From Synchiropus splendidus (Eukaryota; Chordata; Actinopteri; Syngnathiformes; Callionymidae): a DNA stretch of 64,000 bases. Made by a program: the position numbers and the translations under genes. Where the stretch lies: the NCBI RefSeq assembly GCF_027744825.2, contig NC_071342.1, positions 7,583,501 to 7,647,500 on the forward strand. The letters run 5' to 3'. The notes under the pieces were generated by a model that was not told the origin of the DNA, ran no database searches, and saw only the letters and a program-made list of their open reading frames with translations. Positions 39,003 through 52,690 of the stretch are shown piece after piece (position 1 is the stretch's first letter; every line of letters begins with the position of its first letter).

Positions 39003-39165
39003 GAAATAAAGAGCAGTCTCCTGGGTGTGGCCCTGGAACTCCTCCCAGCTGAACATGCTGTGGACCTCAGGAAGGCCTTCAGAAGGTATCCTCTACCGCC
39101 TAAACTGGCTTCTCTTGTTCCAGTCAAGTCTCTCCGGGATGAATGAACTCCTCACCTTGTGTCAG
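39003..39165 (-). mobile_element. Highly decayed LINE fragment, antisense
   Basis: On the + strand the words cctcccagctgaacatgc, ctaaactggcttctc and gaatgaactcctcacc mirror the reverse complement of the C-terminal coding part of the fish LINE seen at 36527-37404 (typical antisense words 'ctcccagttggacatgc', 'cctcaactggctcctc', 'gaccgagctcctcacc'). It would represent the segment just beyond the point where the 36527 copy breaks off. Too decayed to translate. Confidence 0.45.
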
Positions 39166-39931
39166 TCAAATGTCACCCCATTTATGTTGATGATCTTTCC
39201 CCAGTTGACCAGCAGATCAAGAAATTTGCCTTTTAGCTCAGCTCTATCTCATGTTTCATCCTCCCTTCACTCTTGAACAAGATCTCAGGATACCAGAGCG
39301 CCTCCCGTTGTTAGAGCTATTGAATAATAGGGACAAAACAAGACCAAATTTGACAAGTTAAATTATGCATGGACTGTCTTCAGTCTTTAGGACAGAGAAA
39401 CAGAGGTTTTTATTTTACAGTATTTTAGCTCCTCTTCTCATCCCTTCTCCACAGAAAAAGCTGATTGTTAACTGCATTTTCATCTGTTGTAGTTGACACG
39501 GATCAAGAGATGAATGTCCTGACTTTGACTTTGCTCTGTAGTGATTCATGTTTTCATATTTCCAGATGTGTCCTTTGCCTCTTGCCTCGTGACCTACTGC
39601 ATCCATGACTTGTTGGGCGTCACAGTGGAGTACTGGTCAGTGCTGGGGTTGCACAGCAAGAAGGTTAATCTGTGACACTAAATTGTCAGTGAGTGTTGGT
39701 GTCAGTAATTTGCTACACCTGTGGCCAGGCCAGGTGACTCGGACACCTGATTCTGATAATTTGGGTGCGTGAGCAAATACTTTTGGTAGTATAGTGCACT
39801 GTCATTGAAGTATTTTGTTTTGATTTTGATGATTTCACACGGACTGTTATTCAGCAAAACTTTGCTGTGTAGAATTAGGTTTCAGACCCTGAAGGGTCAA
39901 GCAACAGGAACATGTGGAGAGCTGAGCTGTG
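39166..39931. other. Intergenic, no gene seen
   Basis: Mixed to A/T-rich sequence with no exon recognised. A 19-base word (acatgtggagagctgagct) at 39910-39928 recurs at 40283-40301, on the other side of repeat R copy 2. Confidence 0.5.
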
Positions 39932-40280
39932 GATCCTCCTGTACCACTGACTTTTCTACAGTGCAGACAGCACCACTGCACCCGCGGGTTATAGACCACT
40001 GTGGCGTATGTATGAACAAGATCTACTTTTCTTCTTCTTAAATTTTGTGGGTGTGGCTAATATTCCGGTGCGCTCTATAGTCCAGTAATACTACTATGAC
40101 AGAGAAAGTCAGTACATAATTTTGAATCCTAAAAGGGGTACTCATTTGGAAAGTATTAAAACAGACACTTCAACGTGTTTTTGAGCAGTAAACATGCTTG
40201 AGCACGGCAAGCATCTGAAACGTGTTTGAAAATGCCTCAAAGATGGACTGGAGATTCTATTCTATGGTGTAGCAGTTTAG
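39932..40280 (+). repeat. Dispersed repeat R, copy 2, flanked by a 19-bp duplication
   Basis: This is the longer copy of the repeat at 37457-37757. The homology begins at gatcctcctg and ends at agcagtttag in both. It carries a block at about 40127-40200 that copy 1 lacks. Immediately outside, acatgtggagagctgagct is present at 39910-39928 and again at 40283-40301, extending to 23 bases with one mismatch. This looks like a target-site duplication from insertion of a unit of about 350 bases, although 19-23 bases is long for most transposons. Confidence 0.75.
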
Positions 40281-40429
40281 GCACATGTGGAGAGCTGAGC
40301 TTGGGACGCAGCACCTTTACATGTGGTGGACATACAAACATGCTTCAGGAATGTGGCACCGAGGATGTAACGGCCCTCCTATGACTGCTTTAGGCTTGGC
40401 AGACACTTGCTGATCTTTTGTTCCTCTTT

Positions 40430-40790
40430 ACTGGGGACTTTGGGGAGACAGAGGAGAACAAACAGTCTGTGAGCAGAAGCGCAGCTCATCACGTCGTCAC
40501 AGCCATTAGACAAATTATCCGACATTTAGCAGACTGGGGGCAGAAGTGATGACTTTATTGACCCTGGCGGGGGGTCTCGGGTGGAAGTGTGTCTCCTCTG
40601 CTCCCCGCGGTGCCGGACAGGATCCTCTCCTCCTCTCTCTGAGGTCCTGCATGTGCCTTGTGCACACTCACCCCAGTCGGCTGCTGTGAAGTTAACCCGA
40701 GGGCCTCATTGTCCCGGGGCCCGGCCTTTATCCCGCTGACCCACACAAACAGATGTACGGCCATTGGGCTTTCTCGTAGGAAGTTGTAAA
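40430..40790. promoter_or_regulatory. Candidate regulatory block G (upstream of nkx1-2-like gene)
   Basis: Contains cagctcatcacgtcgtcac, gccattagacaaattatccg, gatgactttattgaccctgg (HOX/CDX-like) and a GC-rich stretch to about 40770. It lies about 3 kb upstream of the homeobox gene. No protein similarity was seen in the open frame on the minus strand. Inference only. Confidence 0.3.
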
Positions 40791-42584
40791 CCTCCAGTGT
40801 GCAGCGACTCTATTCATATGGAGGCCCTACAGTGATGCCTGTGCAAGTGCCATACACATGCAAATGTTGACAAGCAGACGCCCAGTAGGGGCCGCTTCGA
40901 CAAATGTTTGACTATGTAACTGCGGCTCGGCGTGCCGGTCCACCAGACTATGAGCGAGCTAAGCAATCACCGGAACAATATAACTAACACAGGAAACAGT
41001 GTGGTCAGGAATAAGAGAGACATTAAACGCTGTGTGAACCAGATCGGATCTCCCAAGAGGCAAACACGGGACGGAACTAAAGACCTTCTGCTGCCTGTGT
41101 CTCGTAGACCTCACAGGTCTGGATGGTAAAATATGGTAATCCACTTGTGACATTAAACAATAAAAAAGCTTCACGCTCAAAGATATACTCATATAATGAT
41201 GTGAAGTAGGTTGCTTTTTAAAGATATTTTTATATAAATTAAATTTAACTATGCGTTTTTACAGTTTGTCCTCTTTATAATGTAAAATAAATATACTTAC
41301 ATTACATTAAATTTTTATATTGCCATCTTTTATGATACATTAATTTACATATATAATTGTAAACAAACACATTTATTTACGACTTAAATTTGAGTTACTC
41401 CTATTGTAAAACTCATTATTTATTTATTTATTCTATCATTATTTATTTATTTATTTAACTTAAAGAAAAAGTTTGCATTATTCTGTAGGAGGGAGAAAAA
41501 AAAAAAGAAGAATCAATGGTTACGCCCTGCTGTAAGTTGTATTAAATATGTTTTACATAATTGCTTGTCAACAAACTTAATTTCATCTTGGCAAATCAAA
41601 CAAACAACGTTTTATGGTGATTTTATTGGAATTTTAAAAATCTAAATCTTTACGTCAAAACAAATAAACAAGCCAAAAAAAAAAAAAAAATCGGTCTACA
41701 ACACCGCCTGCAAAAAACACTTTTTAAAATCTGCTTTTTGCCATCAGAACACAGCTCCATCTATTTCCACGAAGAGCAGCTGAACCACCATGTAAAAACA
41801 GCCTTGAGATGATCCGCACATGCTTCAACTGGCCTTCAGCGTCCAGAATGACTGTCTGTAACCGTCAGTGTTTATCTGTATCGGACACCTGGTCGGGATA
41901 TTGATCGTGTGCCGGTTTCACCAGTTCAGCCGTCGAGAGCCACCAGTGGCTTAAACAAGCCGGTGTCACATTATATTGACCACTGATAGCAAAGAGGGGA
42001 AGCCGATTGATCGCGAATACTGATCAATGGCTGGAGGTGAGAAAACAATCAGCGGTATTCTTCACACAGCTGTCATTTGGAACGCACGGCATGAACAGGC
42101 TGCTAACAATTTTGTGTCTCTGTCTGAGGTCAAATCTTCAGAACCTTAGAGGCTCTTTATTCATCTATAATTATACGGAACACTTTTACAACCACACAGG
42201 GATTTCAAGTTAATTTCAAATGATAATAGAACTATAGATTTTCATATTTATTTGAATGGTAGAGAAGGCGTCCACAGCTTGGGTGCGGTTCTGACTCGAG
42301 TTTAAAAATCTCCTCCACCATTTCATTGATCTGGCAGATAAAGAGTTAAAGCTGCTTTTGTCGTTTCTGTGCTTTTGATTTTGTACAAGTTTCCTCTGCT
42401 CCCCTCCTTCATTCTATAGAGGTTTGTGCTGGAGACTATATGAAAATACATGAAAGTAAAATTGATCCAGCAGATTTGAAGTGCTTCAAGTGCACAACTA
42501 CTACTGCTGTACCCCAAACAACAGAACCGCGACTATCATCACGACTGCTGTCAAGCTGTTTTGGATAGTGGTGGACCATTGGAG
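40791..42584. other. Intergenic, partly A/T-rich
   Basis: About 41200-41470 is A/T-rich with a (TTTA)n low-complexity stretch at 41417-41459. A run of A bases is at about 41675-41690. An octamer-like atgcaaat occurs near 40858. No exon was recognised. Confidence 0.5.
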
Positions 42585-42715
42585 CTTCATGAATCAGTCT
42601 TCTCCTTTTCAGAGGTCAGTAGATGGCGCTCCCGGATGTGTGCTATTATAAAAGTGTTGATGCCAATGATTATGAGTAAAGTGACACCTAGTGGGCTCTG
42701 ATAACTCGGACTCCT
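42585..42715. mobile_element. Second, more decayed copy of the MITE at 35664-35869
   Basis: The word order cttcatgaatcagtc, ccttttcagaggtcag and tagatggcgct parallels the right arm of the 35664-35869 element read on the minus strand (tttcatgaaacagtg, gattttctgaggtcac, cagatggcgct). At the other end gtgacacctagtgggctctg is its inverted counterpart. The element carries a CTCF-like core at 42616-42630. Diverged, so moderate confidence. Confidence 0.45.
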
Positions 42716-43304
42716 AAGGAGCGGGTGAGCAGCATGGCCATCTGGGAGAGACTCGAAGTAGAATGGCTGCTCCATATCGAGAAGAAGCCATGAGAGTGGC
42801 GACTCAGGCGTCCGGTCCAGCTGCCCCCTCGACTCCTCTGAAGTAAGGAGCGTGTCCGAGCAGGAGGAGGCCCCAGACCACTTAAGAGGACACGTATATG
42901 GAATATATGGAAGATAAGCATTCAATGGCTTTCTACTGCAAACAGTTCAAAGTACTACTACTTCAACGACAACAATCACTACTACTTCACTGCTTCTACA
43001 CTTACAACGAGAGTAAGTTACAACTCTTGTTTTGCTCCAAACTACTGCTACCACCTCACATTCTTCCTCCATTTATTATTATTTATTTCGTCCCTCTCCT
43101 CCGACTCCCACCACTCCTACAACCTCTCATCGCCACAGAGGTGTTCTTGAATTCAGGCACCGTTTCTGTGGCGTGAAACTCTTTCCAGGGGACGAAAATA
43201 ACCTTAAAAAAACGACTTCTCTCTGACAGTGACGCTTCAATGGGAGTCCAATTTGGGGGTGACGGGGTGATCTGATACAGATCAGCAGCCATCTGTGCCC
43301 AATT
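42716..43304. other. Upstream of the nkx1-2-like gene, no exon seen
   Basis: Non-coding by inspection. The stretch 42950-43140 is rich in actacta/cttctac words (low complexity). Confidence 0.45.
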
Positions 43305-43616
43305 TACTCTCAGGTCGCGAATTATTGAATTTAATGATATGGGTGATTATCGACGAAAGCTCCGGACCCATTAGGGGGTCGTGTGAAACACTATTAGTGC
43401 TTGGTCACGTGAGTGGCTTTATGGGGGGTGCAGACGCTTTAAACAGCGCGACCCACCTCCTGACGCCGAGACTGACAGACAGCGACGGAGGCCACATCTG
43501 GAGGGACCCTCCTCACCACCGATGAAGCTCCGGAACTAGACTCGCGAGAAAGTTGCCGTGCGTAATTACGCGCCTCTTCCCGCGCCTCACCGCCAAGCGT
43601 TGCTCGTCTTTCAAGC
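43305..43616 (+). promoter_or_regulatory. Probable promoter-proximal region of the nkx1-2-like gene
   Basis: This GC-rich stretch leads directly into the start codon and contains several CpGs. It has a cacgtg E-box (43406-43411), a CDX-like tttatgg (43418-43424), attattgaatttaatga homeodomain cores near 43320-43337 and a gtgtgaaac T-box-like word. No clear TATA box is placed near a defined start site; gctttaaacagc at about 43437 is the nearest candidate. The last part is presumably 5' UTR. The CDX site would fit posterior expression of this gene class, but that is inference. Confidence 0.5.
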
Positions 43617-43785
43617 ATGGTGGATTCTAAAGACTGCGCGATGACGACGGCGGCCGCTCACAAGATATCCTTCTCCATCATCGACATTTTGGACCCGAAC
43701 AAATTCAACAGCAGGAGAGGAAAGTTGTCCAATCCAGCCGGAACAAGTTTGGAGACGGAGGAGAGCGCGGGATGCACGCCAGCAG
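43617..43785 (+). CDS. nkx1-2: NK1-class homeobox protein (NKX1-2-like), exon 1
   Basis: This exon encodes residues 1-56 (MVDSKDCAM...). The start has a good context (A at -3, G at +4). Residues 15-27, HKISFSIIDILDP, are the conserved N-terminal NK/EH1-like motif that in NK proteins recruits Groucho/TLE co-repressors; NKX1 proteins share HKISFS-DILDP. The exon ends with one base of a codon, at the donor gtggga (43786). That matches the phase of the acceptor at 46389, so the join restores a glutamate. The protein is expected to be a nuclear DNA-binding repressor expressed in posterior neural and epiblast-derived tissue, as known for vertebrate Nkx1-2 (Sax1). Confidence 0.93.
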
Positions 43786-46967
<3,182 letters not shown>

Positions 46968-47214
46968 AAGTCACATATTTCATCTTCATGAACTTGTACA
47001 GAGATTTTTTTTAACGCTGCCCTGAGAAGATGGACTCATCACGAGCAGCATTCACTGGACCCGGTGCTTCCCAACATTTTTCAGGATGAATTCTCCAGGA
47101 GGAGGAACCATGTTGTCCACCTGTTTAACTGGATATGATTTTAGAAGTCCCTCCATACATTCAGAGTTGCGCGTCGCCCATATTTTGTCACGTGTCAGTG
47201 TAAGATAAATGTAA

Positions 47215-47220
47215 AATAAA
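47215..47220 (+). terminator. Polyadenylation signal, nkx1-2-like gene
   Basis: AATAAA about 250 bases after the stop, followed by a T-rich stretch (ctctcttttac). The interval 46968-47235 would be the 3' UTR. Confidence 0.55.
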
Positions 47221-47235
47221 ATATGTAATATCAAA

Positions 47236-49545
47236 TACTGTCCTCTCTTTTACATTCAATAGATGGATAACATAAAAAATAGTTACCACTTGTGTTCAAA
47301 CTCATGGCAACCTGTAGCAACATTAAAAGATTTGGACTCTGAAAAATAAACTGATTTGGGAAAATAAATTAATAAAAATAAATAAATATTTGTAATAGCC
47401 ACCAAATAAAAAAAACATAAATAAATACATTTCAATTTAAAAGCATAATTAATCATAATAGCAAATTATCATCATCATAAAAAATCTGCACACTACAACG
47501 ATCAAATTATAAATATTTGTCATAATATTTACATATTTATTTGAAAAAGGCACAAACAATAATTAATAAGCTACTTGCAGTTGGAGCTGAACTAATCAAC
47601 GATTTTCTACGCAAATACTAAATACTACAAAATATACTATAGTAAAATATCTATACATATGTGTTATCGTTAATATATATCGTGCTAAAAAAAAATGGAA
47701 TTAGTGAACCTGTATTTTCGTGCAACAGTTTTAGGTACCTACGCGTCACTCACCAATAAACACTAGAGGGCGCTGTTTAAAATGCTGGATGGAATTTACG
47801 TCTCATTCATTCAGACGACCGTCTGTCAAAGCGCAGATGTTCTCTGCATCCTCATTTTATGTGTCTTTAAAAGGGATAACAAGAGGAATGAAACCTACAT
47901 TGTCTGTCGGTGTAAAATGAAACGAAAACGTCTTGATTAAAAAAAACAACAACAGTATACGCCACTAGATGTCGCCAAAGTCCCTTAGGTGATTCGGACT
48001 TCTTTAGAGACAAAGAAAACTGTGGGAGTCACCAACAGGAGCAAGATCAGCTTCGGCGCATGTGGAGAAGGTTGGAGACCAAGTGAACAAGCAGGAAAAA
48101 AAAGAGAAAAAACAAACAAAGAGAAAACAAACAGAACAAAGAGACACTGACGTAGATAAGCTACATGAGGACAGGAGCAAAAGAGGCTTGACCTGAAAGG
48201 TCAAGACAGTTTAAAGTGCAAGAGGCTGATGTAATGTGGTGACCCCTGTGACAATGTTGTAATTGTTAATTCAGTTTTAAATAGCCGTTCGACCGCCTGA
48301 CTGCCTCCTGGACACACGACGAACCGCTGCCTTTTATTCACTCAGCTTCACTAGACAGAGAGACATTTATTTGGGGTCTCCCCCGTGTGCCTCATTTCGA
48401 AGATATTCCTCACAGCAAAGGAGTGAGTTTGGATCAATACTGCGAGAAATTCACTCCAAAAAAAAAAAAGAAAATCCCATCCTATGCTTTGACCCCAGGC
48501 GACGGCTGCCTGATGAATAATTTGGTGAGCTATCTGATGGGGGTCGTTTTTGAAGAGGGCTTAAAATTCAAGTTGAGGAATGTTCCCGGGACAAGGTCAG
48601 ACGCTACACGTTTCTCTCACTTGTGTGCCACTGTGTTTGTGATGAAGGGAGGAAATGCATCCCCGGGTCATTGCACTGATCTCTGGCAGAGGAAGGAGTA
48701 GGAGGCTTGAATAAATAGGTTCACGAGTGCCTGACTCGTCATCTTCAGACGTCCCCAGCGACTCCTGCACTGCCAACAAAGGTCAGAACGTCAGACAGCC
48801 ACCAACTGGAAGGAGAAGGTCAAAGAGAGATACACATCTCCAAGTGGACACTTGAATTTTCTGGCTCAGTACATAGCTTTAGCTTGAGCTCAGAGATATA
48901 TACACACTGTTTGCCTTCTATTCCAGCACTTTCTCCTGTTATAAAGTTGATTTAAGACTGTGCAGGTTTTCTGCTTTTCAGGGCTATAGTATACTGTTCT
49001 GTCACTGGAATGCGAAATTGAAGTAAAACTAGCCGGCTGCTCAGCTGAATCTCCACGAACATCATCAAACACGGTAGTTCAACTTCTGCTGACTCAGCAT
49101 TCAATCAACAGATATTGTGGGGTCACAGCTACAGCGTCTCAGACTCTGTTAAAGCCTCCCAACACTGCAGTTCAAGAGCCCTTCTCCTCTTCCCGTCTAC
49201 GGCCTGTTTCCTCCGCAGGAAAGCTGACTCTGATGGCTTCCGAAGAACCATGAGTCACATTTAAGGACGGGCACCTGCTCCCCTCATCGGTGTGCTCACT
49301 AACTGAATAAAAATCTGAGGCTAAAAGGGGAATAAATACTAGTAGCCAGGGGGAAATCTTCAAGTGCTTGGTATGTTTTGGATGACTCAAACCAGCAGGT
49401 CTCTGTCTTCCACACCACAACATGAGAACTGGTATAAAAATAAATAAATAAATAAATAAACAAGTTAGAAAACAAACAAACAAACAATATAAGGGGACCA
49501 CTTTGAATTGTAGACTGTGGTCTTTTGGCTCTTAACCATGAAGAC
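47236..49545. other. Intergenic, no gene seen
   Basis: About 47340-47700 is A/T-rich. CTCF-like cores occur at 47761-47774 (cactagagggcgct) and, weaker, at 47961-47976 (gccactagatgtcgcc). An (AAAT)n microsatellite is at 49436-49461. Open frames on both strands give no recognisable protein. Confidence 0.45.
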
Positions 49546-49610
49546 CAGTGATTCTCAACTTGTAGGTTGGGACCCAACATGAGAATCTTCAAAAAATAAA
49601 CAAATAAAAA
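49546..49610 (+). mobile_element. hAT-like terminal sequence (remnant)
   Basis: The sequence begins ccagtgattctcaacttgta and continues ggttgggacccaac. This matches the start of hAT/Charlie-type non-autonomous elements, whose terminal repeat reads 'cagtggttctcaac' followed by a 'gggtcgcgacccc'-like word. I could not identify the other terminus; an A/T-rich body may run to about 49700. Confidence 0.45.
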
Positions 49611-50294
49611 AAGTGACATTGCAGTGTGTGAGGTCGAAACAGATTTATATGATCTAATTTAGAATTACAAAAAATAAAATTAAAAATGTCTTTTTAGGGT
49701 GATGGTGGGTGCCAAAGCCAGACCAGTCTTATTGAAGGCCAGTATGTCTTCCGACACTGAAGGCCTGTTAAATGGATTAAAATGAGCTGCTCTTTCCATC
49801 CTGAGTGGCCATGACGTGTTTGGACCGCTCTGACATACCACATGTGATGAATGGTGATTTCTCAGTGAAGTCCCCGGGACAGCTCATCAATCAGCATGGG
49901 TCCGTTCTTCAGTGCTGAAAACGGGACGGTGTTTTTCTCCTGCTCTTTGTGGTTCCGTGTCTGAACTGCGGCCAACGCGGACACACTGATACGAATCCAA
50001 GGTGGCTGGCACGGCGCTCGACAAGCGGACGGCTTTCCAATGAAAACACATGATGGTTTAGAGAATGAGAGCGTTGAACTGAGTATGTTAGAAGAGGTTT
50101 CCACCTCCCTCACTACACTTGATGTCAACCCAAGCAAAGACGATGTGTGTTCCACCTCACTAATAACAATAGTGGAATTTCCTGTAGTCGGTTTGCTGAG
50201 CTTTTATGTCATAGAAAGGGCTACAGTTTTCACACCAAAAACTGGCTACAAGAAGAGACCATGTCACTTAAGAGGCGAGTGTTGAACTCCAGCA
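49611..50294. other. Intergenic, no gene seen
   Basis: The first part may be the body of the hAT-like remnant. The rest has open frames on both strands without known domains. Confidence 0.4.
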
Positions 50295-50361
50295 GAGGTG
50301 CGCCACAAGAAAATGACTTGATGGGACATATTTGGCCCTCAGACCTCAAGTTTGAGACATG
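50295..50361 (-). repeat. Interspersed repeat G, copy 1
   Basis: On the minus strand it reads tctcaaacttgaggtctgag, then ggccaaatatgtcccatcaa, then gtcattttcttgtggcgcac. This follows a dispersed vertebrate/fish repeat with consensus 'gtcaaactcaaggcccgg gggccaaatctggcccgcc atcattttatgtggcccgcg'. Two further copies are in the window. Confidence 0.55.
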
Positions 50362-51825
50362 TTGTCGGGTCTCAAAAGATTATTCCGAGGTCACTGTGGA
50401 GTGTTCCTGTCACTCACATCTTCAAAATAGCACCTGTGCTATCTCCATCACCATCTCGATGTTGCATCTTCCACAGCATCTTGAAGAGTTGTGAAGCCGC
50501 CTCAAACCTCCGGGTGAATTTCCATCGATGAGTGGATCCTCTGTCTGTTTGTTATTCCCTCCAACTCCTGCACCCCAAATCACACCAACAGATGTGTTGT
50601 TCCTCTGATGCAGGGAAAGGTCAGCCGAGCTAATAACACCAGAGGAGCTAATTACAGTCTGTCTCAAAGTCAAAGAGCGTGGCGCTGGAAGAGCGCACAC
50701 TCAGGTCCACACAAATGTGTTGAGATGGGCCGCGCGGTCACCGACCACACTGGCGGAAGAGGAACGAACTCACTTGTTGGTGTTTGAGTTGGAATTTCTG
50801 AGGCTGTCCTTGATAAGCTGGTGATAATTCAGAGCTTCCCCTGTAAACAGAGGAAAGTTGAGTCCATGTCTTTATAAAATATAAGCTTCCAAGTAGTTCC
50901 CCTCTGAGTTTCAATTGCTCTATAGTCTTTCTTCTTTCTTAAAGAGAAAATCGTAAACCTCCAACATCAGCTTCAGTCCTGCATCTGTCCAAATATAAAT
51001 GGATAAATCCAAACACCAACCTGGCGCAGATGCTGAAAACGGTCACAATGCTAAAGAATCCTTTAAAAAAATTCCTGGATCCAAACGGTGATCCGGATCA
51101 TTCCCAACATTGAATCATGTGTGCCTTATCCCAACGGTGGACGGGAAAGATCACAGCAAATGCTGCAACCAATTCTAGCACTACAGGACAACAACATTTG
51201 CAAAAGTTGCAACAAATTCATAAACTACAACACTGCGACAGCAGCAACGTTACAACATAATACATGAACCACAGCGGAAGTTAGCTCAGATTGTTAACAC
51301 CAAGATGTAATTCAATCCTGTATTTGGACTTGCGAGTATTTGTCCACCTATTGTTCTTTTGGAACTTCTGTCGTGACTTCGGTAATGTTGCGGCTAAATG
51401 TTGTTGTGTTGTAGTGTTTGAATTTATCGCGGCTTTTGCAGATGCGTGGTGAATTAATGTCGTTGTGTTTTGGTGTTTACGTTTGTTGCGGCTTTTTGCA
51501 TTTGCTGTGAGCTTTCCAGGCCACCGTACCATTTCACATATTTCCTGAGAGTTTGATCCAAAGTCATCCCGAACCTTTTCAAGTTATTTTGAACACCAGC
51601 AAACCAATGCAGTCTAAAACAGAACCACCTTGGCGGCGACAATCATTATCTTCTATCTGACTGCAGACAAAGCATGAGTTCTCACGCTGACATCAGCATG
51701 ATGTCGTCGAAAAAATCTAAGCCTCGAACGCCAACAGGTTCTCAAGTCAGTACAGGTACTAAAAGAAACAAATTGAAAGAGATCAAGCAGTTGAAATCAG
51801 TGCCCTCCATTTGGTGTGTGGCCCC
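50362..51825. other. Intergenic, no gene seen
   Basis: No exon was recognised. Around 51160-51520 short words such as acaac/gcaacaaa and their reverse complements recur, giving weak self-similarity. Confidence 0.4.
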
Positions 51826-51895
51826 TGTGTCCAACTCCAGGCTTGCGGGCCAAACTTGGCATGCCAAGTCATTTTATGAGGCCCACGAAATGGTT
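51826..51895 (+). repeat. Interspersed repeat G, copy 2
   Basis: Reads tgtgtccaactccaggcttg, cgggccaaacttggcatgcc and aagtcattttatgaggccca, the same consensus as 50295-50361. The open frame starting at 51674 runs into this repeat and is not a gene. Confidence 0.6.
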
Positions 51896-52502
51896 GATAT
51901 CACACCGTTTAAGCTAAGCTAAAGAACAGGACATTACCAGTGTAGACAAGCGGACAGACACTGAGAACGTTGCTGGATTTAGCCTCCAATTTTCTTGTTT
52001 TTCAAAAGGTGTGGCTGCATCACACAGACGCAAATAATATTTTCTTTGTTTATTGTTTATAATAAAAAAAAACAAAACAAACCATTTCAAAATGTCAACA
52101 TAGTCGGTGTCAAAGTCCACAATAACAGAGAATGTGTCCCAAACTGAACTAAAAATAAACAAACATTCAACAGACTCGATACAACCTACAGCGGTGAACC
52201 TTTTTCCCAAGCTCAATGTTTGCTGCGTCGAAGAAGTGGCCCAGGCATCCTGTTGGGTTGCCCTCTGGAGATTTACCTGCTGAGGTGTTCCAGCCATATC
52301 ACTCTGTGGCCAGAACAGACAGGAGTGAGTACATATTTGAGCTATCCGGGGGCTTCATTTCCATCAGTCAACTAGCTTTTTTGTTTTGTTCCCTTCGACT
52401 ATGTTCATTACCTCCAGCTTCCTAGTGTATGTCATCATATCTTACCCCTTCTCATGCTCCTGTCCTCCTGCCTGCACCTACTCATCCAAGAAAGAGACTC
52501 TC
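51896..52502. other. Intergenic, no gene seen
   Basis: A/T-rich at first, then mixed. No recognisable exon before the inverted copy A. Confidence 0.4.
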
Positions 52503-52690
52503 ATCGTTGAAAAAGGGCGACTTACAGTTGCCCGACGTCTCCTCATTCTTGTTCATCCCTCTGGTCCAGTCGATCCGCAGGAGTACCAGGTCAAACGCTG
52601 GATGAGTGGCTCCGTTCCTGCTGCTGTGGACGAGAGCCGCAGGAGTTTGGCGGTGAAACGCACTCGGTCTACATGCGACCGCGTTCAGTG
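52503..52690 (-). repeat. 188-bp near-identical inverted repeat, copy A
   Basis: This segment is the reverse complement of 55828-56015, with only two differences that I can see (positions 52545 and 52588). It is GC-rich compared with its flanks. In minus-strand reading it contains the same ATG (52556 down to 52554), short frame MNKNEETSGN and gtaagt donor-like word (52525 down to 52520) as copy B. Outside the 188 bases the two copies are unrelated, and copy A lacks the CpG-rich flank of copy B, so copy A looks like the derived one. Confidence 0.9.
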
